Of a stretch of DNA of 64,000 nucleotides, positions 26,525 to 35,186 are shown piece by piece (the stretch's first letter is position 1; every line of letters starts with the position of its first letter). The notes under the pieces were generated by a model. The model had not been told where the DNA came from. It worked only from the letters and a program-made list of their open reading frames with translations, and made no database searches. This stretch comes from Eubacterium sp. AM49-13BH (GTDB lineage: Bacteria; Bacillota; Clostridia; Lachnospirales; Lachnospiraceae), in assembly GCF_003464165.1 (NCBI RefSeq), contig NZ_QSEK01000008.1:18439-82438 (forward strand). The letters run 5' to 3'. A program made the position numbers and the translations under genes.

Positions 26525-28195
26525 TTAAACCTGAGCTTCCATAATAATTGGAAGTATCACTGGATTTCTCTTAATCTTCTTCCAGAGATACTCACTTAAA
26601 TCGTCCTTAATAATATTCTTAATCTTACTCCAGTCAGTAATGTTCTTATCAAGGCATCTGTCTACTGAATCAGACACAATTGCTCTTGCTTCATCAAGAA
26701 GCTCTTCAGCCTCTCTTACATACACAAAACCTCTTGTAACAATATCCGGACCTGCTATAAGCTGTCCAGTATATTTCTCAAGTGTAAGAACAACAATAAT
26801 AATACCATTCTCTGCAAGGTTCTGTCTGTCTCTTAATACAATATTTCCTACATCACCTACGCCAAGTCCATCAACAAAAATAGCTCCTGTCTGTACATGA
26901 TCAACAACCTGTGCATGCTCATCATTAAGTTCTAACACATCTCCTGATTTGGCAATAATAACATGATCCTTGTCATATCCAAGTGACATAACAACATCTC
27001 TCTGCGCAACAAGGTGTCTGTATTCACCATGGACAGGAATTGAATACTTAGGCTTTACAAGAGAATATATAAGCTTAATCTCTTCCTGACATGCATGTCC
27101 TGATACATGTGTATCCTGGAATATAACCTTAGCCCCCTTCATACCAAGCTCATTAATAACCTTGGCTACTGACTTCTCATTACCAGGTATAGGAGTTGAT
27201 GAAAATACTACGCAGTCGCCCGGCTGGATAGAAACCTTTCTGTGAAGGTTAGCTGCCATTCTTGAAAGAGCTGCCATAGACTCACCCTGACTACCGGTTG
27301 TAATAAGTACAATCTGCTCTGGTGTATAATTCTTCATCTCATCTGTCTCAATAAGGGTTCCTTCCGGAATCTTAAGGTAATCAAGGTCCTCAGCAACTTC
27401 AATGATATTAACCATGCTTCGGCCTTCAACGCAGACTTTCCTTCCATACTTAACTGCTGAATTGATAATCTGCTGTACTCTGTCTACATTAGATGCGAAT
27501 GTTGCGATAATAATTCTGCTGTTCTTATTGTCATTGAATATCTTTTCAAATGCTGCACCAACAGTTCTTTCTGACATAGTAAAACCAGGTCTTAAAGCAT
27601 TAGTACTGTCGCACATAAGTGCAAGAACACCTTTCTTTCCAAGTTCGCCTAATCTCTGAAGATCAATTGGATCTCCATATACCGGAGTATAATCAACCTT
27701 AAAATCTCCTGTATGAACAATAATGCCAGCTGGAGAATATATAGCAAGTGCTGCTGCATCTGCAATACTATGGTTAGTTCTTATGAATTCAACCCTGAAA
27801 TCTCCAAGAGTAACAGACTGTCCATATCTGACAACCTTTCTCTTAACTGCCTTTAACATATTATGTTCTTTAAGCTTTGACTCAATAAGTCCCATAGTAA
27901 GCTTTGTTGCATATATTGGAACATTAATATCTTTCAGCACATAAGGAATAGCTCCGATATGATCCTCATGTCCATGAGTTATAACGAATCCTTTAACCTT
28001 GTCCAGATTGTCTTTAAGATAAGTAACATCAGGAATAACAAGGTCAATACCAAGCATATCTTCCTCTGGGAAAGATAAACCACAATCCACAACAACAATA
28101 CTGTCATCATATTCAATGGCAGTAATGTTCATTCCTATCTGCTCAAGACCTCCCAAAGGTATAATCTTGACAGACGCATTCTCTGCTTTTTTCAT
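26525..28195 (-). CDS. rnj: Ribonuclease J
   Basis: 556 residues from ATG 28195 (GAGGTG upstream). Metallo-beta-lactamase/beta-CASP fold: VVDCGLSFPEEDMLGID, HGHEDHIGAIPYVL (zinc motif), HSIADAAALAIYSP, HTGDFKVDYTP, then beta-CASP motifs including TGSQGESMAALSRMA and the late HVSGHACQEEI and HGEYRHL. It degrades and processes RNA 5'-to-3' and endonucleolytically. All catalytic histidines and aspartates are present and the length is normal. Central gene of the ireB-to-U32 operon. Confidence 0.97.
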   Translation of the reverse strand: MKKAENASVKIIPLGGLEQIGMNITAIEYDDSIVVVDCGLSFPEEDMLGIDLVIPDVTYLKDNLDKVKGFVITHGHEDHIGAIPYVLKDINVPIYATKLTMGLIESKLKEHNMLKAVKRKVVRYGQSVTLGDFRVEFIRTNHSIADAAALAIYSPAGIIVHTGDFKVDYTPVYGDPIDLQRLGELGKKGVLALMCDSTNALRPGFTMSERTVGAAFEKIFNDNKNSRIIIATFASNVDRVQQIINSAVKYGRKVCVEGRSMVNIIEVAEDLDYLKIPEGTLIETDEMKNYTPEQIVLITTGSQGESMAALSRMAANLHRKVSIQPGDCVVFSSTPIPGNEKSVAKVINELGMKGAKVIFQDTHVSGHACQEEIKLIYSLVKPKYSIPVHGEYRHLVAQRDVVMSLGYDKDHVIIAKSGDVLELNDEHAQVVDHVQTGAIFVDGLGVGDVGNIVLRDRQNLAENGIIIVVLTLEKYTGQLIAGPDIVTRGFVYVREAEELLDEARAIVSDSVDRCLDKNITDWSKIKNIIKDDLSEYLWKKIKRNPVILPIIMEAQV

Positions 28196-28245
28196 AAACA
28201 CCTCATAATAAAAATAAAATATAAAATATTAATAAGGCTCACACC

Positions 28246-28509
28246 TTATTTAAGTTCAACATCATCATCCATTAACTCAGAAAATACCTTGCCCACCGCT
28301 TCAAGCTCACTGTCTTCTTCAACAAACTCATAAACAGCCTCTTCACTTGCCGCATCAGATGTATCCTTAAGAATATAAGCTTCTGCTTCTTCATTCTCAT
28401 CATCTGATTCTGATACGAGCAGATAATTAATTCCATTAATTCTAGTTTCTTCAATCACATAAAATTGTGTCTTCTCACCATTATCGTCAATAAATTCAAG
28501 CCTTTCCAT
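28246..28509 (-). CDS. DUF1292 protein (YrzB-like)
   Basis: 87 residues from ATG 28509, supported by GGAGGA upstream; longer readings would run into ruvX. Starts MERLEFIDDNGEKTQFYVIEETRINGINYLLV, the DUF1292 core, with an acidic C-terminal tail. Function unknown; in Bacillus the ortholog yrzB lies next to yrrK (ruvX), as here. Confidence 0.85.
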   Translation of the reverse strand: MERLEFIDDNGEKTQFYVIEETRINGINYLLVSESDDENEEAEAYILKDTSDAASEEAVYEFVEEDSELEAVGKVFSELMDDDVELK

Positions 28510-28531
28510 GAAAAACAAATCCTCCAAAATT

Positions 28532-28957
28532 CTAGTTCTTCTGCTTAGATTCCATGTATCCACGCAAAATAAAAACAGCGGCAATCTGATCAATAACCGT
28601 CTTGCGGTTCTCACGCTTTACCCCGCATTCTTCAAGGACTTCATCTGCTTCAACTGTAGTAAGTCTCTCATCCCACAGTGTAACAGGTAATCCTGTACGT
28701 CTCTCCAGTGCTGCTGCAAATTCTTCACAAGCTTTCGCTCTTTCCCCAATAGTATCGTCCATATTCTTAGGATAACCAACCACGATTTCAGTCACATCAT
28801 ACTCAGATATAATCTGTTCTATCCTGGCATAAGTTCTTCGTAACTTGTTATTATCTTTTCTTGTTATCGTCTCGAAAGGCTGTGCAGTTATCCCAAGTGG
28901 ATCACTTAAGGCAACTCCCACAGTCTTCGTTCCGACATCTAAGCCTATAATTCTCAT
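28532..28957 (-). CDS. ruvX: RuvX/YqgF-family Holliday junction resolvase-like nuclease
   Basis: 141 residues, RNase H fold: [22 protein letters not shown] (first Asp), [30 protein letters not shown] (Glu/Asp) and [14 protein letters not shown] (final Asp). The family processes pre-16S rRNA ends and is essential in several bacteria. Starts 1 base after the ireB stop, so it is coupled. Length is standard. Confidence 0.93.
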   Translation of the reverse strand: MRIIGLDVGTKTVGVALSDPLGITAQPFETITRKDNNKLRRTYARIEQIISEYDVTEIVVGYPKNMDDTIGERAKACEEFAAALERRTGLPVTLWDERLTTVEADEVLEECGVKRENRKTVIDQIAAVFILRGYMESKQKN

Positions 28958-28958
28958 A

Positions 28959-29216
28959 CTATAAGCCTTTACCTTCTATAAAGTATCTTACAACTTCTTC
29001 TACAAGTTCATCTCTCTCAGCCTTCATAATAAGACTTCTTGCATTATTGTGACTTGTAATATATGTTGGATCACCAGACATAATATATCCAACTATCTGG
29101 TTAACCGGATTGTACCCCTTCTCTTTAAGAGCAAGATATACCTGCTCAAGTATGCCTTCTACTGAAATTGTCTTCTCTGGTTGAGTCTTAAAAAATTGAG
29201 TGTTGTTGTCTATCAT
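28959..29216 (-). CDS. ireB: IreB-family regulatory phosphoprotein (DUF965, YrzL-like)
   Basis: 85 residues from ATG 29216: [15 protein letters not shown] with [41 protein letters not shown]. In Enterococcus the protein is a substrate of the IreK kinase, phosphorylated on an N-terminal Thr; a Thr is present here. First gene of the operon with a consensus promoter 29 bases upstream. Earlier in-frame starts overlap the promoter. Confidence 0.9.
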   Translation of the reverse strand: MIDNNTQFFKTQPEKTISVEGILEQVYLALKEKGYNPVNQIVGYIMSGDPTYITSHNNARSLIMKAERDELVEEVVRYFIEGKGL

Positions 29217-29244
29217 ATCTACCACGCCCTTTCGTATATTGACT

Positions 29245-29273
29245 ATAATATAATAAATAAGCCAATTATACAA
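29245..29273 (-). promoter_or_regulatory. Sigma-A promoter of the ireB-ruvX-rnj operon
   Basis: On the minus strand TTGTAT (29268-29273), 17 bases, TATTAT (29245-29250), giving a ~20-base leader before ireB. Confidence 0.8.
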
Positions 29274-29305
29274 GTATTTAACATAAAAAATATTGTAAAA
29301 AAATT

Positions 29306-29350
29306 GTAAAAAGGCCGCCCGGACGGCGTGTATTTGCCCGGACAGCCTTT
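29306..29350 (-). terminator. Rho-independent terminator after mscS
   Basis: GC-rich 15-bp stem with three G-U pairs (29310-29324 with 29336-29350), followed on the minus strand by five T's. It lies 30 bases past the MscS stop. Confidence 0.85.
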
Positions 29351-29379
29351 GCTTAAGCTATATATATTAATTAAGAAAA

Positions 29380-30267
29380 CTACTTCATATGTACATCAAT
29401 CTGATTGAACGGAATCTCAATTCCATTCTCATCAAATATATTCTTATATCTTTCAAGCAGGTTAAATCTTACATTCCAGTAGTCTGCTGTATTAACCCAG
29501 GCTCTTGTTTCAAGTGTTACACAGCTTTCATCAAGGCTCTTGACAACTACCATAATATCCTTGTCCTTAAGTATTCCCTGTTCGCTGTTAATAACCTGTT
29601 CAAGAAGCTTCTTGGCTTTAGGAATATCTGATGAATAACCAATTCCTATCTGGATATCAATTCTTCTTGTATTCTCTGCGCCTACATTAACAATGCTTGA
29701 ATTAGAAAGTGAACCGTTCGGAAGCATTACTACTTTGTTATCAATAGTAACAAGCCTTGTGTAAAGAATCTCTATAGACTTTACAGTTCCTTCATTAGTT
29801 CCGACTATAATATAATCACCAACCTTAAAAGGCTTGAATATAAGAATAAGAATTCCTCCTGCAAAGTTTGAAAGGCTTCCCTGCAGGGACATACCAATCG
29901 CAAGTGCTGCAGAACCAAAAAGTGTGAGCAGTGATGTCGTCTGGAATCCCAGCTTATCCACAACTATCATGATAAGTATTGCATACATTACAAACTTAAG
30001 CACTGATACCACAAAATTAACAACACCTTTATCTAGCGTGCTTCTGTCCAGCATCTTCTTTACAAGCTTATCAAGCACCCTGATTATCTTCTTGCCAATA
30101 AACCATATTAAGACAGCAATAACAATTTTACCAATAAGTGAAACCGACCAGTTTCCTAAATCATTGAGAAGCTGCTTAACATGGGCAATAGAAAAGAATC
30201 TAGTTATTTCATCTGTTTCCTGCTGGATTGTTGTGGCTGCATCTGCCACAAGTCCTATGAATCCCAT
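29380..30267 (-). CDS. Small-conductance mechanosensitive channel (MscS family)
   Basis: 295 residues. Three membrane helices; pore-lining TM3 is rich in Gly/Ala (LLTLFGSAALAIGMSLQGSLSNFAGGILILIFKPF), followed by the beta domain (VGDYIIVGTNEGTVKSIEILYTRLVTIDNKVVMLPNGSL) and a C-terminal alpha/beta domain. The N-terminal DAATTIQQETDEI stretch is outside the membrane core. It protects cells against hypoosmotic lysis. Located 18 bases after the branching-type enzyme and ended by the terminator at 29306-29350. Confidence 0.93.
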   Translation of the reverse strand: MGFIGLVADAATTIQQETDEITRFFSIAHVKQLLNDLGNWSVSLIGKIVIAVLIWFIGKKIIRVLDKLVKKMLDRSTLDKGVVNFVVSVLKFVMYAILIMIVVDKLGFQTTSLLTLFGSAALAIGMSLQGSLSNFAGGILILIFKPFKVGDYIIVGTNEGTVKSIEILYTRLVTIDNKVVMLPNGSLSNSSIVNVGAENTRRIDIQIGIGYSSDIPKAKKLLEQVINSEQGILKDKDIMVVVKSLDESCVTLETRAWVNTADYWNVRFNLLERYKNIFDENGIEIPFNQIDVHMK

Positions 30268-30285
30268 AGCTGATCCCCCTTTGTA

Positions 30286-32667
30286 TTATTTCATCTTCTT
30301 TTTAAGCTGCTCTAACTTCTTCTTAGTCTCTATATCAATCTCTTCACTTGCACGCGCTGCTTCTTCAGCTTTTCTTACAGCTTCTTCCTTAGCCTGAAGT
30401 GCTTCCATGCAGGCTTTCTCTGCCTGTTTTCTTGCTTCAACCGCCCGCTTTGCTTCCTCTGCTGCAGCAAGTTCAAGCATTTCAGCCTCTGCTGCCTTTT
30501 TCATTGCTTCCTTCTTTGCAATTGCAGCCCTCTTTAATACAGCAATTTCCTCGAGTTCAAGCTGTGTATACGGCTCACTGTTATATATAACGAATGAAAG
30601 TCCGGGAAGTGTAATATCAATATATTCCATATCATCACCATCATTATCTGACTTGATAATCTCTCCATTAACCTTTTCGTCTCCACCGAATTTCTTCCAC
30701 TCACTGTTAAATACTTCCTTATATTTTCCACGCACATCAACGTGAAGTCTGTAGTTTTCCCTCTTAACAGGAGTAAAATTCACAGCAATCACAAGCTTAT
30801 TACCCTTGCTGTCAGCTCTCTGCATTGCAATAACAGTCTCTTCAGGATTAGAATTCTCGAGCCACATAAATCCATCAGGATCATTATCAAGCTCATACAG
30901 AGCCGCATTTTTCGCATAGAACTTATTAAGCTCCGACATGAATTTTTCAAGTCCAGCATCCTGTCCTGCTGCAAACATCTTGCTTCCCGGATGTGCATAC
31001 ATGAATCCAAGTGCAGCCCTGATATCTGACAAATGTGCCTTCTCATCACTGCCTGACACCATGTCCACAAATGCTTTCTCCCTGAAATCATCATGATTGA
31101 GTGAGAGCATGAAATCTTCTCCGTAATTATAGAGCATTCCATATGTCAGCTTATCATACTCACCTTTTCTAAACAGCGGGTCAGTTCCCATGAATTCAAG
31201 AAAATCCTTAGTCCAGCAGTTATTCTGCTTATAAGTAAACATGAGAGGGTCATCATTATCTGCCGCAGTAACCCCAAACCAGCCGCTTGATTCTTCTGCT
31301 ATTGTAAAACAGCCATCGCCACGTTTAGCAATACATTTGTTCATAATCTTGAGAAATTCGATTGCGTCAAGATTCTCATTGCCGCCATACATGTTAGGTG
31401 TCCATGTACCCGGCTGCTTACCGTAATCGAGGTAAAGCATTGAAGCAACACCATCAATTCTGATGCCATCAATATGGTAATCATTAAGCCACATTAATAC
31501 ACTTGATAAAAGAAAACTTCTTACAGCACCTTTCTTATAGTCAAATGTGACAACATCCCACTCAGGATGCTTCTCTAGTGATGGCTTAAGATATCCGTAA
31601 GCATCTGCCCCGTCAAAATCATACAGTCCCTTAGCATCTGTACCAAAGTAAGCGCCATTCCAGTCCATTATTACGCCAATTCCGGCGTTATGGAAGTCAT
31701 CAACCAGCTTTTTAAATGCATCACTTCCGCCTGTTTTGTGTGTCACCGCAAAATATCCCAATGTTGAGTATCCATTCATCTCCTCATTAAGATACTCTGC
31801 AACCGGAAGGAAACATACATGTGTATATCCTTCCTGCTTTACAAAATCCACAAGCTCATCTGCACTTTTTTCTTTCATCCAGTTAGTAAGTGATACCTCA
31901 TATACTGTTACAGGCTTCTTCTTTCCAGCTTCTTTCTTTCGCTTTATCATCCATAGCCCATCGTTCCATGCATATGAATCAGGCATGTTCTCATCACTTA
32001 CCACTGATACAGTAATTGGAACTGATGATATCTGTCTTGATACAGGGTCTAACTTTCTTGTAGTTCCCTTACCCTGTCTCTTAATTTCATACATATATCC
32101 GCATCCGGCTGCCAGTCCCGGAATAAACAGTTCAAATACACCTGTATCCTCAATTCTTTCCATTAAGTGGACTCTGCCGTCGTATTTGTTAAACTCTCCA
32201 ACAACACTTACGCTGAGTGCCTTAGGTGCCCATACAGTAAAAAGCACTCCCTTCACGCCATTGACAGTTCTTTCATGAGCGCCGAATATATGTGCTGCAT
32301 TTTTCTCTTCTCCTGCAAGAAATGATTTGTAATCTTCCGGTTTCGTAACATTTGCAAATGCATATGGGTCCGTATATTCTGTGACCTCTCCATTAACCTT
32401 CTCCACTGAATAAGTGTATGAAAGCTTTTTCTTAGATGAAACAAGTGCTGCAAAGAATCCGGATTCATCAACCTTTTCCATATTAACAGCAGTTTTTCTG
32501 CCATCTATATGCAGCTTAACTGTCACTGCATCAGGACGCATTATCTGTATAAGCAATCCCTTACCTGTAACATGCGCACCAAGCAGCTCCTTTGGCTTGT
32601 CACATTCTGCATATACAATTCCCTCTATCTCCGGCCAGTTCATCAGGCCGTATAAGTTTTTATTCAT
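30286..32667 (-). CDS. GH13 glycogen-branching-type enzyme with C-terminal coiled coil
   Basis: 793 residues. Two N-terminal CBM48-like modules (residues ~1-110 and ~125-215; GVKGVLFTVWAPKALSVSVVGEFN), then a GH13 barrel. Nucleophile Asp in YHIDGIRIDGVASMLYLDYG, acid/base Glu in FTIAEESSGWFGVT and the third acid in LSLNHDD are in place, but flanking motifs differ from GlgB (LNHDD not LSHDE; AAGQDAG not GxExGQ). After a beta domain, the last ~75 residues are an Ala/Glu/Lys-rich coiled coil, not part of GlgB. Branching of alpha-glucan is the family reaction; actual activity is uncertain. Its start overlaps the esterase stop by 8 bases. Confidence 0.8.
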   Translation of the reverse strand: MNKNLYGLMNWPEIEGIVYAECDKPKELLGAHVTGKGLLIQIMRPDAVTVKLHIDGRKTAVNMEKVDESGFFAALVSSKKKLSYTYSVEKVNGEVTEYTDPYAFANVTKPEDYKSFLAGEEKNAAHIFGAHERTVNGVKGVLFTVWAPKALSVSVVGEFNKYDGRVHLMERIEDTGVFELFIPGLAAGCGYMYEIKRQGKGTTRKLDPVSRQISSVPITVSVVSDENMPDSYAWNDGLWMIKRKKEAGKKKPVTVYEVSLTNWMKEKSADELVDFVKQEGYTHVCFLPVAEYLNEEMNGYSTLGYFAVTHKTGGSDAFKKLVDDFHNAGIGVIMDWNGAYFGTDAKGLYDFDGADAYGYLKPSLEKHPEWDVVTFDYKKGAVRSFLLSSVLMWLNDYHIDGIRIDGVASMLYLDYGKQPGTWTPNMYGGNENLDAIEFLKIMNKCIAKRGDGCFTIAEESSGWFGVTAADNDDPLMFTYKQNNCWTKDFLEFMGTDPLFRKGEYDKLTYGMLYNYGEDFMLSLNHDDFREKAFVDMVSGSDEKAHLSDIRAALGFMYAHPGSKMFAAGQDAGLEKFMSELNKFYAKNAALYELDNDPDGFMWLENSNPEETVIAMQRADSKGNKLVIAVNFTPVKRENYRLHVDVRGKYKEVFNSEWKKFGGDEKVNGEIIKSDNDGDDMEYIDITLPGLSFVIYNSEPYTQLELEEIAVLKRAAIAKKEAMKKAAEAEMLELAAAEEAKRAVEARKQAEKACMEALQAKEEAVRKAEEAARASEEIDIETKKKLEQLKKKMK

Positions 32668-33508
32668 ACATTACCCCCATCCACTGTTTAAAGCATTCCG
32701 TCCATGATGACACCTGTGGTTCATAATGTCCCATATTCTTAGTCGCAGTCTCTCGTGTGCCAAGTCCAAGACCATGAGTACCTTTAGCATATACATGATA
32801 ATCAAACGGAATCTCATGTTTTCTTAACGCCTCTACCATAAGTAGTGAATTCTCAAGCGGAACTGTCTTATCTTCACATGTATGCCATATGAATGCAGGT
32901 GGTGTGTCCTTATCCACTCTCTTTTCTATAGACACTTCATCTATAAACTCATCATATTTTTCCCCAAGACTTCTCTCAAATGATGCCCTGTGTGCATCAA
33001 TTCCTGATGTAATTACAGGATAACCTAACAGCATGCCATCAGGCTTAACATACTCATGACTGCAGTGAAGTACATTTTCCAGAAGATAATCAAGTCTTTT
33101 TGAATTCCATCCGGTTCCAAGAAGTCCGGCAACATGACCTCCTGCTGAAAATCCTGCGATAATGATTTTGTCAGGATCAACATCCCACTCTGCTGCATTA
33201 TCTCTTACATACTTCATTGTATAGGCTGCCTCAAAAAGCTGTGCTGGATACGTAACAGGTGTAAGACTGTATCTTAATACAACAGCATTATACCCCATAT
33301 CAAGCATCTTAATAGCTATAGCTTCTCCTTCTCTTGGAGAATGGTGGTTATATCCGCCACCCGGACAGATAACAATAAGAGGTCTCTTAAACGGATCCTG
33401 ATCCTTAGGAAAAATGTCTTTGATATATGTAGTTATCGTCGCACTCCCATTCTGTTCTATTCCTAATTCTTTATAAGGTAAATCTATATTAATAGTATTA
33501 TGTAACAT
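32660..33508 (-). CDS. Alpha/beta-hydrolase, acetyl-esterase/lipase type
   Basis: 282 residues. Oxyanion region ICPGGGYNHHSPREGE, nucleophile elbow GFSAGGHVAGLLG (Ser), acid Asp in HTCEDKTVP and His in KGTHGLGLG, the layout of BD-FAE/acetylxylan esterase-like enzymes. No signal peptide, so cytoplasmic. Pairing with the alpha-glucan enzyme suggests carbohydrate deacetylation, which is inference. AAGGAG precedes ATG 33508. Confidence 0.85.
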   Translation of the reverse strand: MLHNTINIDLPYKELGIEQNGSATITTYIKDIFPKDQDPFKRPLIVICPGGGYNHHSPREGEAIAIKMLDMGYNAVVLRYSLTPVTYPAQLFEAAYTMKYVRDNAAEWDVDPDKIIIAGFSAGGHVAGLLGTGWNSKRLDYLLENVLHCSHEYVKPDGMLLGYPVITSGIDAHRASFERSLGEKYDEFIDEVSIEKRVDKDTPPAFIWHTCEDKTVPLENSLLMVEALRKHEIPFDYHVYAKGTHGLGLGTRETATKNMGHYEPQVSSWTECFKQWMGVMYE

Positions 33509-33563
33509 AACGTTCTCCTTCCAGCTGAATAATTCTGTATATTATGTCTGTAGTTTAGTGGCG

Positions 33564-33771
33564 GTGCTGTGTGTATATTTTCGTGTGTGGTCTCATGATT
33601 CCTGCGCTTAGTGGGAGTAAATGCCGTTATCTGCAAAGTTTTTTACTGTGAACGAAAGCAAACGCGCTTCGCTTGAACGAGCTTTCATTCACAGAGCTTA
33701 TGCATCTAACGGCATTAACTCCCACACAGCTCGTCATAAATCGACCACATACGAAAATATACACACAGCAC
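33564..33771. repeat. 208-bp imperfect palindrome (long hairpin element)
   Basis: Three nested arm pairs are seen: 33564-33592 with 33743-33771 (28 of 29 matching), 33611-33629 with 33707-33725 (18 of 19) and 33646-33659 with 33681-33694 (13 of 14), with a 21-base loop. No coding frame belongs to it. It fills the gap between the DUF1015 and esterase genes and may be a MITE-like element or a large RNA hairpin. Confidence 0.85.
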
Positions 33772-33806
33772 ATCTACACTTCTACAAAAAGCAGATTAAT
33801 ATCTAC

Positions 33807-35039
33807 TTAGAATCTATGTATGAATAATCCGCTTCTTAATTTAGGCTCAAACCATGTTGATTTAGGTGGCATTAATAGTCCTGCGTCTGCTACTGCGAAT
33901 AATTCGCCTATTGATGTTGCATACATTGAGAATGCCAAGACACAATCTTCTGAACATCTTCTCTCAAGCTCGCCTAAACCGCGGATTCCGCCTACGAAGT
34001 CTATTCTCTTATCTGTCTTAGGGTCGTGGATTCCTAAGAGTGGCTCTAAGACGTTGTTCTGGAGTACTGCTACATCTAAGCCGTCTACCGGGTCGCTGCT
34101 TAAGATTTCTTCTTTGGCTGTGAGTGTGTACCATTTTCTGCCAAGATACATTCCGAATTCACCTTTCTTAGAAGGTGCAACCTGTGTGCTGCTCTCGCTT
34201 ACAGTGAATTTATCTTTAATCTTTGCCATGAACTCTTCTTCACTTAAACCATTCAGGTCCTTTACTACCCTGTTGTATGGCATTATCATAAGTTCTTCGT
34301 CTGGGAATAATACTGACAGGAAATAATTGAACTCTTCATTGCCTGTATATCCCGGATTAGCTTCTCTTCTGCGTAAACCTACCTTTACAGCAGAAGCTGC
34401 CCTGTGGTGTCCATCCGCAATATATATCTGGTTGATTCCTGCAAATGCGTTCTCTATAGCCTCTACAGATTCTTTACTGCTTATTTTCCAGACCTGATGT
34501 CTTATTCCATCAACCGCTGTAAAACTGTATACAGGCTTTTCCTGCTTAGCTTTGGCAACCTCTGCACTTATTACTGCATTAGCTCTGTATGCCAGGAATA
34601 TAGGACCAGTCTGGGCACTGCATGTATCAACATGGTTAATTCTGTCTAATTCCTTATCAGCTCTTGTGTTCTCATGCTTCTTAATAACATTGTTAAGATA
34701 ATCATCAATAGAAGCACATGCTACAATTCCTGTCTGTGTCCTTCCATCCATTGTAAGCTCATACACATAATATGCCTTGTCCTTATCTGTTATAAATGTT
34801 CCATCATCTATAGCTTCCATAAGCATATCATGGGCTTTCTTATATACCTGCTCACTATACATATCAACTGATTCATCAAACTGGGTCTCTGCCCTGTCAA
34901 TCTTAAGAAATGATAATGGTTCTCTTTCCACCTCTGCTCTTGCTTCCTTTGAATCATACACATCATAAGGAAGAGCTGCTACTCTGTCTGCCACTTTCTC
35001 AGCCGGTCTGACACATTCAAATGGTCTTATTACTGCCAT
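33807..35039 (-). CDS. DUF1015-family protein
   Basis: 410 residues from ATG 35039 (GGAGG upstream): MAVIRPFECVRPAEKVADRVAALPYDVYD, then KHENTRADKELDR and YIADGHHRAASA, the conserved HxNT...GHHR signatures of DUF1015. Function is unknown in the field; the conserved acidic/His residues suggest a binding or enzymatic pocket. It is often found beside serA/serC in Clostridia, as here. It has its own promoter (35096-35124) behind the serA terminator. Confidence 0.9.
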   Translation of the reverse strand: MAVIRPFECVRPAEKVADRVAALPYDVYDSKEARAEVEREPLSFLKIDRAETQFDESVDMYSEQVYKKAHDMLMEAIDDGTFITDKDKAYYVYELTMDGRTQTGIVACASIDDYLNNVIKKHENTRADKELDRINHVDTCSAQTGPIFLAYRANAVISAEVAKAKQEKPVYSFTAVDGIRHQVWKISSKESVEAIENAFAGINQIYIADGHHRAASAVKVGLRRREANPGYTGNEEFNYFLSVLFPDEELMIMPYNRVVKDLNGLSEEEFMAKIKDKFTVSESSTQVAPSKKGEFGMYLGRKWYTLTAKEEILSSDPVDGLDVAVLQNNVLEPLLGIHDPKTDKRIDFVGGIRGLGELERRCSEDCVLAFSMYATSIGELFAVADAGLLMPPKSTWFEPKLRSGLFIHRF

Positions 35040-35095
35040 ACTAACCTCCATCCGCACTATTTAACTTAAGTACTATACTTTCATATATTAGATAC

Positions 35096-35124
35096 ATTTT
35101 AACATTCAGACAACCTTAATACAA
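35096..35124 (-). promoter_or_regulatory. Sigma-A promoter for the DUF1015 gene
   Basis: On the minus strand TTGTAT (35119-35124), 17 bases, TAAAAT (35096-35101); the -35 box almost touches the upstream terminator stem. Confidence 0.75.
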
Positions 35125-35125
35125 G

Positions 35126-35163
35126 AAAGACCAGTCAAATGTTACAACAAATGACTGGTCTTT
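35126..35163 (-). terminator. Terminator after serA
   Basis: Perfect 12-bp stem AAAGACCAGTCA (35126-35137) / TGACTGGTCTTT (35152-35163) with a 14-base loop; the T-tail on the minus strand is short (TTTCTT). Symmetric, so it may act in both directions. Confidence 0.7.
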
Positions 35164-35186
35164 GATATTATTATCATTACATATGA

